From contig NZ_JBGCUS010000001.1 in the NCBI RefSeq assembly GCF_041415945.1, forward strand, positions 930,001 through 994,000: DNA of 64,000 bases, written 5' to 3'. Every line of letters begins with the position of its first letter. Positions within the stretch are counted from its first letter, which is position 1. Positions 17,103 through 25,556 of the stretch are shown here, in pieces. The notes below the pieces were generated by a model. That model had not been told where the DNA came from, searched no databases, and saw only the letters and a list, made by a program, of their open reading frames with translations. This DNA comes from Ancylobacter sp. IITR112 (GTDB lineage Bacteria; Pseudomonadota; Alphaproteobacteria; Rhizobiales; Xanthobacteraceae). The translations under genes were made by a program, and so were the position numbers.

Positions 17103-17732
17103 TCAGGGCAGCTTTTCCTGAATGGCGCGGGCGAGGGCGAAGATGCGCTGTTCCAGCAGTACCGGGCTCTCGCACACCGCCGTCATGGATTGCTGGCGCG
17201 CATCATAGACGCGGGTGTCCCACAGAAGCTGCTTCTCCAGTTCCTGCGCCTTGCGCTTGTCCTCGTCCGTGGTGGCCGCCTTCTTGGCGCTGGCGAGGGC
17301 GAGGCTTTCATCCTTGATGCGCTTCGACAGCTCGATCTGGTGCTCGGCATAACGCTCGATGCCGCTCATGATCCGGCTGCGGCGGGCGTTGATCTGCTCG
17401 AACACGCCGGCGAATAGCAGGGTGAGTCGCTGCTTGTCGTCCGGACCTAGCGTGGCGGCGAAGCTGTCGATCTGCTTCGTCGCCTCGTCAATGGGTGTGC
17501 GCTGGGCGGCCAGCACCGGCACGAGATCAGCGACCTGACGATCATCCTGCCATTGCAGATTGTCGATGGGGGGGCCTGACCACATCTGCCCCACCGCCAG
17601 TTCGGGCACTTTGCGCTGGATACAGGGCCAGAGCCCTCCCGTAGGCGCGGCAGCAAGGGCGGGGGCAGCACCTGCAAGCAGGAGAGGCAGGGCGAGGCGC
17701 AGGCGGCGCAAGGCGGGTCGGAATGTGGGCAT
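17103..17732 (-). CDS. exported protein of the PQQ-associated ABC operon, unknown function
   Basis: 209 residues with a clear signal peptide (LRLALPLLLAGAAPALAAA). The mature protein begins with GLWPCIQRKVPELAVGQMW and continues as a long, mostly helical, charged segment (KDESLALASAKKAATTDEDKR...). Two cysteines (WPCIQ, TAVCES) could form a disulfide. I do not know a defined function. It is the last gene of the left-pointing operon, the same place as the small exported protein downstream of the permease in Methylorubrum lut clusters, so a LutG-like assignment is possible but only from context. ATG 17732 has GAGG 8 nt upstream. Confidence 0.75.
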   Translation of the reverse strand: MPTFRPALRRLRLALPLLLAGAAPALAAAPTGGLWPCIQRKVPELAVGQMWSGPPIDNLQWQDDRQVADLVPVLAAQRTPIDEATKQIDSFAATLGPDDKQRLTLLFAGVFEQINARRSRIMSGIERYAEHQIELSKRIKDESLALASAKKAATTDEDKRKAQELEKQLLWDTRVYDARQQSMTAVCESPVLLEQRIFALARAIQEKLP

Positions 17733-17803
17733 GGGCTTTTCCTCGAGATATTGTCCGGAAGCTCTCCGGCTTCCGTTTGGACAGTGCCGCGCATCTGGCC
17801 GGC

Positions 17804-18640
17804 TCATTTGGCCGTCTCCGGCCCGCCGCGGCGAGCCATGATGCCGGCGGAAGGATCATACGCCAGGATCGACGCGGCGAGGAACACCGCCGCGCATGCC
17901 GCGACCACCAGCGCCGCCAGCGGCGCGAACTGGCCGTAAAGCGCGAAGCGGATCAACTCCACGGCATAGGTGAACGGGTTGAGCGTGCAGATCCACCATA
18001 GCGGCAGGCTGCTCTCCTGCACCCGCCAGAGCGGGTACAGCGCCGAGGAGGCGAAGAACATGGGGAAGATGACGAAGTTCATCACGCTGGCGAAGTTCTC
18101 CATCTGCCGGAACAGCGAGGACATGAGCAGTCCCATGGCGCCGAGCATCAGGCCGGAGAGGAGGAGCGCGGGAATAACGGTGACATAGCCGGTGGGCGGC
18201 AGTTCCACTTCCCAGAACCAGGCGACGGCGAGGAAGGCATAGACCTGCAGCAGCGACACGCCGATGCCGGCGACGAGCTTGCACACCAGCAGGTACCAGC
18301 GCGGATAGGGGCTCACCAGCAGGATACGCATCGCCCCGACCTCGCGGTCATGGACCATGGAAAGCGAGGATTGCAGGCCGTTGAAAAGCTGGATCATCGC
18401 CACCAGCCCGGGAGTCACATAAACCTCGTAGAGCACATAGGTCTCATAAGGCGGTATGATCGAGACGCCGAGCACCGAACGAAAGCCGGCAGCGAAGATG
18501 AACAGCCACACCAGCGGTCGCACCAGAGCGGACAGGAAACGCCCGCGCTGATTGAGGAAGCGCAGCGCCTCGCGCCAGCAAATGCCGCTGAGGACGATGA
18601 AATAGCCGGTCAGCGGCAGGCGGAATGGGTCGTGCTTCAT
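17804..18640 (-). CDS. ABC transporter permease, PedC/LutF-like (PQQ-associated system)
   Basis: 278 residues with about six hydrophobic segments, of the ABC-2 type found next to PQQ alcohol dehydrogenases (PedC-like). It forms the inner-membrane channel for the ATPase encoded upstream; the start overlaps the ATPase stop in ATGA. In Pseudomonas putida the PedA1A2BC system and in Methylorubrum the Lut system serve efficient lanthanide use, so this transporter probably handles a lanthanide complex or supports XoxF maturation. ABC-2 permeases often export; direction is not certain. Confidence 0.85.
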   Translation of the reverse strand: MKHDPFRLPLTGYFIVLSGICWREALRFLNQRGRFLSALVRPLVWLFIFAAGFRSVLGVSIIPPYETYVLYEVYVTPGLVAMIQLFNGLQSSLSMVHDREVGAMRILLVSPYPRWYLLVCKLVAGIGVSLLQVYAFLAVAWFWEVELPPTGYVTVIPALLLSGLMLGAMGLLMSSLFRQMENFASVMNFVIFPMFFASSALYPLWRVQESSLPLWWICTLNPFTYAVELIRFALYGQFAPLAALVVAACAAVFLAASILAYDPSAGIMARRGGPETAK

Positions 18641-19425
18641 GGCGCCGTCTCTCCCGCATCGCCGACGAGTGCGAGGAAGGCGGCGGAAAGGTCTTCGCCG
18701 CCAGCATGCGCCAGCATCTCCTCATAGCAGCCGCTGGCGCGGACACGGCCGCGATGGAGCACCACCACGCGGTCGCCGGGGACGATTTCCTCGATGATAT
18801 GCGTCGCCCACAGGACGCCTATGCCCTCATTTGCTACCAGCGCGCGGACCAGCGCGACCACGGCGGCGCGCGAGGCGATGTCGAGGCCGACGGTCGGCTC
18901 GTCGAGCAGCAGCAGGCGCGGGCGGTGCATGAGGGCGCGCACGATCTCCACCCGGCGCATCTGGCCGCCCGAGAGGTTGCGCACCTTGTCGCGGGCCCGC
19001 TCGGCGAGGCCGTCCTGGGCCAGAAGTTCCAGCGCCCGGCGGCGCCCGGCGCCGAAGCTGATTCCGTGGAGGGTGGCGTGGTAGAGCAGATTGTCGAGGA
19101 CGGAGAGTTCAAGGTCGAGCGTGCGCGCCTGGAACACCACGCCGAGCCGGCTGAGCGCTTCGGCGGGCCGGCGCCGCACATCGGCCCCGAGCACATGGAT
19201 CGCGCCACTGCGATTGTCGTATAGTCGGGTGACCAGTGAGAACAGAGTGGTTTTTCCCGCGCCGTTCGGACCGAGCAGGGCGGTGAAGCTTCCCGCGGGA
19301 ACCGTCAGCGTGACATCGTCCAGCGCCTTGCGCGCGCCAAAAGCATGGCTGACCGCGCGCACCTCGAGCGCCGGTACCTCGGCTGCCGGGCGGGCTGGGG
19401 ACAGGGGAGCGGTCTGTTCCGTCAT
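18637..19425 (-). CDS. ABC transporter ATP-binding protein, PQQ-associated (LutE/PedB-like)
   Basis: 262 residues. Walker A GPNGAGKT (52-59), Q-loop in VVFQART, signature LSGGQMRR (151-158), Walker B LLLLDEP (171-177) and the H-loop in WATHIIEE are all present. It belongs to the PQQ-dependent-alcohol-dehydrogenase-associated ATPase family and powers the permease that overlaps its stop codon. ATG 19425 has GGGAG about 6 nt upstream, preferred over the upstream extension to 19482, which lacks protein-like sequence. Confidence 0.88.
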   Translation of the reverse strand: MTEQTAPLSPARPAAEVPALEVRAVSHAFGARKALDDVTLTVPAGSFTALLGPNGAGKTTLFSLVTRLYDNRSGAIHVLGADVRRRPAEALSRLGVVFQARTLDLELSVLDNLLYHATLHGISFGAGRRRALELLAQDGLAERARDKVRNLSGGQMRRVEIVRALMHRPRLLLLDEPTVGLDIASRAAVVALVRALVANEGIGVLWATHIIEEIVPGDRVVVLHRGRVRASGCYEEMLAHAGGEDLSAAFLALVGDAGETAP

Positions 19426-19509
19426 GGCATCTCCCGCATCGCGCGAACAAAAGTCCCCGGCGGGGCCGGGGACAGTGTTCACGAGGACGAAATAAGGCCG
19501 ATCAGCGCG

Positions 19510-19947
19510 TCACTTGACGATGAACTCGCCCTTCATGCCGCGCTCTTCCATGCCCTTGCAGTACCAGGAATAGGTGCCCGGCTTGATCGGCACGAAGAAC
19601 AGTTCGGCCTCGCCATCCTTCTCGAATTCGATCTCCGTCAGACCGATGGCCTTTATCTCCACCTCTTCGACCTCGACCTTACGCAGAAAGATGCTCTTGA
19701 AGAAGTCGGGAGCCTGCCAGGCGCATTCCTTCTTGCCGGTGGAGCTCAGCTCAAGGCTGTAGGCCTTGCCGGTCTCCAGATTGTATTTCGTTTCCGAGAC
19801 GCCATAGCCGGCATTGCCGAGGCCAAGCTCAAGCGGTTTCAGTTCGGTCGGCTTCAGCGTGAGGTCGCCGGCAGCGAAGGCGGCGCCGGAGGTGACGAGC
19901 AGGGCGGCAAGGGTGCCGGCGAGGGCTGTGTTCAAACGAAGGGTCAT
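19510..19947 (-). CDS. secreted cupredoxin-like protein with non-canonical metal site
   Basis: 145 residues with a signal peptide (about 1-26, ending AFAA). The C-terminus PGTYSWYCKGMEERGMKGEF is laid out like the copper loop of plastocyanin-type cupredoxins (C-x-x-H-x-x-M), but the His position is replaced: C130, M133, E134, E135, R136, M138. The middle carries an acidic run (KVEVEEVEIKAIG, IEFEKDGEAE). Copper of the usual type 1 kind is therefore unlikely; a different metal, or a structural role, is possible. It lies between the beta-propeller and ATPase genes of the operon. ATG 19947 has GGAGG 8 nt upstream. Confidence 0.72.
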   Translation of the reverse strand: MTLRLNTALAGTLAALLVTSGAAFAAGDLTLKPTELKPLELGLGNAGYGVSETKYNLETGKAYSLELSSTGKKECAWQAPDFFKSIFLRKVEVEEVEIKAIGLTEIEFEKDGEAELFFVPIKPGTYSWYCKGMEERGMKGEFIVK

Positions 19948-19994
19948 AAGGCTTTCCTCCCGAAATTGATTGGTTTCTGGTTGAACGGCGTCGG

Positions 19995-20981
19995 TCACGG
20001 CACCACGACCACGCCCCAGGGAAGGCGTCCGACGGTGATGGACTTGGTGACCTTCTCATCGGCGACGTCGATCACCGAGATGTCGTTGGAATTGCCATTG
20101 GTCGACAGCAGGAACTTCTCGTCCGGCGTGAAGCCGAGCTGCCACACGCGCTGACCGACCAGCAGGTACTTCTCGACCTCCAGCGTCTTCGCATTCACCA
20201 CCGCGACCCGATTGGCCGGTCCGAGCGCGATGAACGCCTTGGACCCATCCTTGGTGATGCGCACGCCGACCGGCTGGATGGCATCGTCCGCCACGCCCGG
20301 GATCTTGAAGGAAATCTTCTTGATGATCTTCCAGGTCGCGGGGTCGATCACCGCCACCGTGCCGCCGACTTCCGCCGACACCCAGAGCTGCTTGCCGTCC
20401 TTGCTGAACTCGGCGATGCGCGGGCGGGAATCGACCAGAATGTTCTCGATGATCTCATTGTTCGAGGTATCGACCACATGCGCCATGTTGGTCGTCTCGG
20501 AGGTGTTGACCATATATTTGCCGTCGGGGCTGATGCCCATGCCTTCCGGCTCGACGCCGACCGGGATTTCGGCGATCAGGTCATTGTTCTCGACATTCAC
20601 CACCGTGACCATGTTGTCGTCTTCATTGGCGATGTAGAGCGGGTTGCCCGAGGGATGGAGCACAAAAAGCTCGGGGTCCGGGCCGGAGCGCAGCGTCTTC
20701 ACCAGCTTCAGCGTCGCCGCGTCATAGACCTCGACGCGGTTGTCGTCAGAGGCGCAGACATAGATCAGCTTGCCGTCCGGACTGGCGATGATGCCGCGCG
20801 GGCGGCGGCCAGTCTTGATGGTGTCGGTGACCTTGAGCGTCGCCATGTCGACAACGCTCATCGTGTGGTCGCGCTCATTGGTGACGAAAGCGCGCGGGCT
20901 TGCCTCGGCCGGGATGGCATCGACCAGCATCAGCCCGGCGAGCGCGGCGAGGCTGGTGGACAGCAGACTCTGTCGGTTCAT
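19995..20981 (-). CDS. YVTN-type beta-propeller protein of the PQQ-associated ABC operon
   Basis: 328 residues with a signal peptide (ending AEAS) and about seven repeats of the YVTN/PQQ-like type: each has a core like SPDGKLIYVCASDDNRVEVYDAA followed by TLKVxxTIKTGxxP. It matches the repeat family found with PQQ-associated ABC transporters (LutD-like in Methylorubrum). It is periplasmic and may scaffold or deliver metal or cofactor; it lacks the PQQ enzyme catalytic residues. ATG 20981 has GAGGAAACG directly upstream. It lies between the binding-protein gene and the cupredoxin-like gene. Confidence 0.87.
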   Translation of the reverse strand: MNRQSLLSTSLAALAGLMLVDAIPAEASPRAFVTNERDHTMSVVDMATLKVTDTIKTGRRPRGIIASPDGKLIYVCASDDNRVEVYDAATLKLVKTLRSGPDPELFVLHPSGNPLYIANEDDNMVTVVNVENNDLIAEIPVGVEPEGMGISPDGKYMVNTSETTNMAHVVDTSNNEIIENILVDSRPRIAEFSKDGKQLWVSAEVGGTVAVIDPATWKIIKKISFKIPGVADDAIQPVGVRITKDGSKAFIALGPANRVAVVNAKTLEVEKYLLVGQRVWQLGFTPDEKFLLSTNGNSNDISVIDVADEKVTKSITVGRLPWGVVVVP

Positions 20982-21007
20982 CGTTTCCTCCAGGCAATGG
21001 TTTGATT

Positions 21008-22261
21008 TTATTGGAATTTGCAGAGCGTTTCGGGTCGGTCGAAGCCCAGCGTGTCGAGCGGTGTGATCTGGTGCAGGAAGCCAGCCTGCGGGGAGAGCGT
21101 CACCGTATTGGTCGCATGGGTGAGCAGGATGGGCTGGCGCAACTGGTGATCCCAGGGGCGGAAGCTCGCGGCAACGCCCTTGAACACCGGCAGGTCGTAA
21201 TCCGGCGACAGCATCTGCGCTTCGACCTTGGCCGGGTCGCTGTTGCGGGTCTTGAGGCTTGCCGAGCCGACGGCGAAGACACCCTGCCACATCTGGAAGT
21301 CCAGTGGCTGCATCATCCGCTTGGACTGCTTGAAGAAGCGGCTCTGCAACTGCGAGGCGCCCCAGTTTTCCATCGTCGGGTGCCAGGACAGCGCCATCAG
21401 CCCCTGCGTGCCGGCGATCGGGCGAGGAAGCCAGGTGTTGTAGGGCAGGATATCGCCGAACTCGCCGAGTTCATCGGCGACGATCAGCAGGTCGTAATCG
21501 CCGACCTGCGTGCCGCGCGGCACTTCCGACTGGGCGGTGGCGCGCGCATCCGGCCCGTAGTCCCAGGTCTTTTCGGCGACGATCTTGCCACCGAATTTCT
21601 TCGCCGAACGCTTCACCGCCTCAGCATAGAGCTTGTCATTGTCGGTACGCCCGACCATGAGGAACCAGTTCTGCCAGCGCTTGGTGACGAGGAACTGCGC
21701 CAGCGCGTCGGTCAGCATGGAGCGGCTGGGGGCGATGTGGAACACATTGGCCCGGCAGTCCTTCTGCCGCAGCCGGTCGTCGGTGGCGCCGACATTGATG
21801 AAGATGATGTCGCGATCCTTGTAGGTGTCGGCGATCTTCAGCAGCGCATCCGGCGGCACGTCCAGCAGGATGAAACGGTTGCCGGCCTCGACCAGCTTCG
21901 CCACGGCCGGCAGCGGGTCGCCATCGGTCGGGACGATTTCACTCGACAGCTTGTAGTCGAGCTTGAGGAAGCGGCCGCTGGTCATGTTGTCGCGAATGCC
22001 AAGCTCAGCGCCGGCAATGCCGAGATCGTCCGGCGGCATTTGCAGCGGGGCGATCCAGGGCGGCGGCTCGGGGAGCTGGCGCACCACGCCTATAAGGAAG
22101 GTCTGCTCCGGCCCGATGGTCGCGGCGGGCTTGGCCGCCAGCGGCGCGGGCGAGACGGGTGGCGTGGGGGAGAGCGGCGGCGTGCCCTCCTGCGCCGCGG
22201 CGGGCGTCAGGCACCACATCGCCATAAGCGTCGCGCCGACGGCGCTTGCCATCCTGATCAT
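21008..22261 (-). CDS. ABC transporter substrate-binding protein, PQQ-associated (LutA/PedA-like)
   Basis: 417 residues with a signal peptide (about 1-23, ending AAAQ). The mature part resembles branched-chain-amino-acid-type periplasmic binding proteins and matches the PQQ-associated binding family. It is the first gene of the left-pointing operon (binding protein, propeller, cupredoxin-like, ATPase, permease, exported protein). Its likely ligand is a lanthanide-bearing compound, by analogy with Lut/Ped systems; this is inference. TTCTTAT repeats lie 114 bp upstream of its start. Confidence 0.85.
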   Translation of the reverse strand: MIRMASAVGATLMAMWCLTPAAAQEGTPPLSPTPPVSPAPLAAKPAATIGPEQTFLIGVVRQLPEPPPWIAPLQMPPDDLGIAGAELGIRDNMTSGRFLKLDYKLSSEIVPTDGDPLPAVAKLVEAGNRFILLDVPPDALLKIADTYKDRDIIFINVGATDDRLRQKDCRANVFHIAPSRSMLTDALAQFLVTKRWQNWFLMVGRTDNDKLYAEAVKRSAKKFGGKIVAEKTWDYGPDARATAQSEVPRGTQVGDYDLLIVADELGEFGDILPYNTWLPRPIAGTQGLMALSWHPTMENWGASQLQSRFFKQSKRMMQPLDFQMWQGVFAVGSASLKTRNSDPAKVEAQMLSPDYDLPVFKGVAASFRPWDHQLRQPILLTHATNTVTLSPQAGFLHQITPLDTLGFDRPETLCKFQ

Positions 22262-22374
22262 CGGCTTTCCATCCCGCGGCTTGGGTTCTCAAGGACCATG
22301 TCCTCGGAACTTTTCTCGTGTGCCTTGGGAAAACTCTACGCAATCAAAATCAGGCATTCAATAGAATTGCGTAC

Positions 22375-22392
22375 ATAAGAAACTAATAAGAA
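22375..22392 (-). promoter_or_regulatory. perfect 11-bp-spaced TTCTTAT direct repeat between divergent ABC operons
   Basis: Reading the minus strand, TTCTTAT-N4-TTCTTAT (plus-strand ATAAGAA at 22375-22381 and 22386-22392). It sits in the AT-rich centre of the 266-bp gap between the left-pointing and right-pointing ABC operons. Direct repeats one helical turn apart are the usual binding pattern of OmpR/PhoB-type response regulators, and such a regulator is encoded at 28787-29476. Confidence 0.5.
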
Positions 22393-22435
22393 AATGTAGC
22401 AATGCCAATGCATCAAGAATAGCACAAATATTTCA

Positions 22436-22455
22436 ACCGGGAACTTTTTCCCGGT
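22436..22455. promoter_or_regulatory. 8-bp inverted repeat containing CGGGAA-N4-TTCCCG
   Basis: ACCGGGAA (22436-22443) and TTCCCGGT (22448-22455) are perfect inverted arms around CTTT. The core equals the palindrome in the xoxF leader. It lies about 45 bp after the ATAAGAA repeats and 72 bp before the start of the right-pointing operon. Confidence 0.42.
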
Positions 22456-22527
22456 GGTTTGCAGGAGGACTTCTTGTCGATATGATTGCACTGCCCGGGA
22501 AGAAAGCGCAGTGGGAGAGGGTGCCGC

Positions 22528-23076
22528 ATGAGAATTCCTGTTCCCGCCTTTCGCCTGCCGGTGTCCGGCTTCTTCCTCGCGGCGCTCCTGGTCGCGCTCG
22601 GTCCCGGTGCCGCCGCCCACGCCGCGACGCGGGTCGCGGTGTTCGACTTCGAGCTTCTCGATACCAGCGGCGAGTTCGACCTGCGCGGCCCCAAACCGGA
22701 GGAAGTGCACCGGCTCGACCTCATCACCGACGAGGTGCGGCACCGGCTGACGCAGGCGGGCTACGACGTGCTGGACCTCACGCCGCAACAGGCGCAGATC
22801 GCGGAAGCGGCGCCGTTCCGCAACTGCAACAATTGCGAATTGCCGATCGCCCGCGCGCTGGGCGCCGAGATCGAGGTGATCGGGCTGGTGCAGAAGGTCT
22901 CGAACCTCATTCTCAACATCAACTTTCAGCTTCGTGATGTAGCGACCGGGCAGGTGCTGCGGGCCGGCAGCGCCGATATCCGCAACAACACCGATGAATC
23001 CTGGCTGCGCGGTATCTCCTATCTGGTCCGCAACCGTCTGCTCGATCCGCCGCTCACCGGGAAGGCCGCGCCATGA
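22528..23076 (+). CDS. secreted DUF2380/DUF3280-like protein
   Basis: 182 residues with a signal peptide (hydrophobic FFLAALLVALGPG, cleavage near AHAAT). The mature protein opens VAVFDFELLDTSGEFD, characteristic of a conserved exported family of unknown function (DUF2380/DUF3280 type; I cannot separate the two by eye). A CNNC motif (FRNCNNCELP) could bind metal or be redox active. It is the first gene of a right-pointing operon with an ABC importer and its stop overlaps the next start (ATGATG). ATG 22528 has GAGAGG upstream. Confidence 0.78.
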   Translation: MRIPVPAFRLPVSGFFLAALLVALGPGAAAHAATRVAVFDFELLDTSGEFDLRGPKPEEVHRLDLITDEVRHRLTQAGYDVLDLTPQQAQIAEAAPFRNCNNCELPIARALGAEIEVIGLVQKVSNLILNINFQLRDVATGQVLRAGSADIRNNTDESWLRGISYLVRNRLLDPPLTGKAAP

Positions 23077-24083
23077 TGTCCGTCGTATCCTCCGCGCCGC
23101 CATCGCGCCGGGCGGTGCTCGCCGCGCTGGCCGGTCTGCTCGCCGCAGCGGGGCGGCTGCGCGCGCAGGAGGCGCAGGCTCTGACTCTGCGCGTCGGGAC
23201 GCTGAAATTCGGCACGCTCAACTGGCTGGTGGAGACGATCCGCACCGAGGGCTTCGACCGGCGGGAGGGGCTGGCGCTGGACAGCGTCGACTTCGCCAGC
23301 GGGCAGGCCACCACGGTGGCGCTGCAGGCCGGCGATGTCGACCTGATCGTCACCGACTGGCTGTGGGCGATGCGGCGCACCACGGATGGCGAGCCCATGC
23401 GCTTCGCGCCATTCTCCAACGCGCTGGGCGCGGTGATGGTGGCGGCGAACGGTCCGGTGAAGGCGCTGGCGGATCTGCGCGGCCGCCGCATCGGCGTCGC
23501 CGGCGGCGCGCTCGACAAGAGCTGGCTGCTGCTGCGGGCCTATGGCAAGGCAAAGCTCGGCGTCGATCTCGCCAGCGACGCCGAGCCTGTCTATGGCGCC
23601 CCGCCACTGGTGAGCGAGCAATTGCCGCTCGGCCGCGTCGATGCGGTGCTCACCTTCTGGCCCTACGCCGCCCGGCTCGATGCGCGCGGCTTCGCCCGGC
23701 TGCTGGATGTGAGCGAGATGGTGCGCGGGCTCGGCATCGACCCGGTGCCTCCGCTGGTCGGCTTTGTCTGGCGCAATGCGGTGATGGCGGAGCGTGGCGC
23801 GGCGATCGCCGCCTTTCTGCGCGCGGCGGCGGCGGCGAACCGTTTGCTGGCGACGAGTGATTCGGCATGGGAGCGGCTTCGCCCCTTGATGCAGGCGGCG
23901 GATGAGGCGGAGTTCGCCCGGCTGCGGGACTACTACCGGGCCGGCATTCCTGGTGCCTTCGGCGAGCCGGAGCGGGCCTCCTGCGCCCGGCTGTTCGACG
24001 TGCTGGCGGAGATTGGCGGCGCCGAACTGGTCGGCCCCGAGGCGCGCTTCGACCGCACGCTGTTCGGCCCCGTCGGCGAGTGA
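23073..24083 (+). CDS. ABC transporter substrate-binding protein (NitT/TauT type)
   Basis: 336 residues with a Tat-like leader (PSRRAVLAALAGLLAAAGRLRAQ). The mature part is a SsuA/TauA-like solute-binding protein: LRVGTLKFGTLNWLVETI, SGQATTVALQAGDVDLIVTDW and LRGRRIGVAGG. Members bind sulfonates, pyrimidine precursors, nitrate or other small anions. Together with the permease and ATPase downstream it forms a second ABC importer inside the methanol-oxidation island. The ligand is unknown. Confidence 0.85.
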   Translation: MMSVVSSAPPSRRAVLAALAGLLAAAGRLRAQEAQALTLRVGTLKFGTLNWLVETIRTEGFDRREGLALDSVDFASGQATTVALQAGDVDLIVTDWLWAMRRTTDGEPMRFAPFSNALGAVMVAANGPVKALADLRGRRIGVAGGALDKSWLLLRAYGKAKLGVDLASDAEPVYGAPPLVSEQLPLGRVDAVLTFWPYAARLDARGFARLLDVSEMVRGLGIDPVPPLVGFVWRNAVMAERGAAIAAFLRAAAAANRLLATSDSAWERLRPLMQAADEAEFARLRDYYRAGIPGAFGEPERASCARLFDVLAEIGGAELVGPEARFDRTLFGPVGE

Positions 24084-24087
24084 GACC

Positions 24088-24837
24088 GTGTCGACGCCCA
24101 AGCGCCTGCTGCTGACCGCCGCTTCGCTGCTGGCGTTGCTGCTGTTCTGGCAGCTCGCCGCGCTGTGGGCGCAGTCGCGGCTGCTGCCCGGCCCCCCGGA
24201 GGTGCTCTCGGCGATGATGCGCGCCACCCATACCGGCGTGCTGCCCGAGGCCATCGCCATCACCCTCGCGCGGGTGGCGGCGAGTTTCCTCATCGCCATG
24301 ACGCTCGGTTCGGCCATCGGCATTCTGCTGGGGCGCTCGGTGGCGCTGAACGAGCTGTTCGGGCCCTGGGTCGTGGTGCTGCTGAACCTGCCGGCGCTGG
24401 TGGTCATCATCCTGTGCTATGTCTGGTTCGGCCTGACCGAGGCGGCGGCGATCACCGCAGTGGCGATCAACAAGATTCCCAATGTCGCGGTGACCATGCG
24501 CGAGGGGGCGGCGGCGCTGTCGCGCGATCTCGACGAGATGGTCGAGGTCTACCGGGTGCCGCGCCTGCGCGCCCTGCGTGAGGTGACCTTGCCGCAGCTC
24601 GTGCCGTTCTTCGCCGCGAGCGCACGCTCCGGCCTGGCGCTCACCTGGAAGATCGTGCTGGTGGTGGAACTGCTCGGCCGCTCCAATGGTGTCGGATTCG
24701 AGCTGCAGACCGCCTTCCAGCTCTTCGATGTCGCCGGCATCCTCGCCTATGCGCTGGCCTTCACCGCCGTGGTGCAACTGATCGAACTCGGCCTGCTCCA
24801 GCCCTGGGAGCGCCGTGCCAACAGGTGGCGGCGATGA
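24088..24837 (+). CDS. ABC transporter permease (NitT/TauT type)
   Basis: 249 residues with about six hydrophobic segments and the binding-protein-dependent permease signature region (EVYRVPRLRALREVTLPQLVPFF). It matches SsuC/TauC-like permeases. GTG 24088 lies 2 nt past the stop region of the binding-protein gene, and its own stop overlaps the ATPase start (ATGA). The open frame extends upstream to 23902 but that part is antisense-like shadow of the binding-protein gene in another frame. Confidence 0.85.
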   Translation: MSTPKRLLLTAASLLALLLFWQLAALWAQSRLLPGPPEVLSAMMRATHTGVLPEAIAITLARVAASFLIAMTLGSAIGILLGRSVALNELFGPWVVVLLNLPALVVIILCYVWFGLTEAAAITAVAINKIPNVAVTMREGAAALSRDLDEMVEVYRVPRLRALREVTLPQLVPFFAASARSGLALTWKIVLVVELLGRSNGVGFELQTAFQLFDVAGILAYALAFTAVVQLIELGLLQPWERRANRWRR

Positions 24838-25556
24838 GCGCGATCCGCATCGCCATTACCGAGAAACGCTATCGCGCCGCCGGCACCGGTCCGGGGCGGG
24901 AGATTTTCCGCGACTTCCGCCTCGATGTCGACGCCGGCGCCTTCGTCGCGCTGCTGGGCGAATCCGGCATCGGCAAGACTACCTTGCTCAACATCGTCGC
25001 CGGGCTCGACCGCGACTTTCGCGGCGATATCCGGTTCGGCGCAGATTCGCCGCGGCTGGCTTATGCCTTCCAGAACCCGCGGCTTCTGCCCTGGCGCACC
25101 GTGCTGCAAAATGTGGCGCTGCCGCTACCCTCGGGCGAGGAAGGGCGCGACCAGGCGCGGGCCATGCTGGACGAGGTCGGGCTGGCCGAACTGGCGGATG
25201 CCTATCCCGAGCGGCTTTCGCTCGGCCAGCAGCGTCGGGTGGCGCTGGCGCGCGCCTTCGTCATCGGTCCCGACGTGTTGCTGATGGACGAACCGTTCGT
25301 CTCGCTTGACGAGGCAGGCGCGGCGCGGCTGCGCAACCTTTTGCGCCGGCTGCTCGTCCGCCGTCCCGCCACCGTGCTGTTCGTCACTCATGACCGGCGC
25401 GAGGCGGTGGAACTGGCGAGCCGTATCGTGGTGCTGGAAGGCGCGCCGGTGCGCATCCTTCGCGACATGGCGCTGGAGCTGACCGCCCAGGAGCGGGCGA
25501 CGCCTTCCCGCATCGACGAGGTGCGCCAAGCGCTGGAAAACCCGACGGTGGGCTGA
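24834..25556 (+). CDS. ABC transporter ATP-binding protein (NitT/TauT type)
   Basis: 240 residues. Walker A GESGIGKTTLL, Q-loop FQNPRLLPWRTV, signature LSLGQQRRVALARA, Walker B LLMDEPFVSLDE and H-loop VTHDRREA are present. The signature reads LSLGQ in place of LSGGQ, a common variant in this subfamily. It completes the SsuABC/TauABC-like importer. GTG 24825 is in frame but ATG 24834 fits the ATGA overlap. Confidence 0.87.
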   Translation: MSAIRIAITEKRYRAAGTGPGREIFRDFRLDVDAGAFVALLGESGIGKTTLLNIVAGLDRDFRGDIRFGADSPRLAYAFQNPRLLPWRTVLQNVALPLPSGEEGRDQARAMLDEVGLAELADAYPERLSLGQQRRVALARAFVIGPDVLLMDEPFVSLDEAGAARLRNLLRRLLVRRPATVLFVTHDRREAVELASRIVVLEGAPVRILRDMALELTAQERATPSRIDEVRQALENPTVG

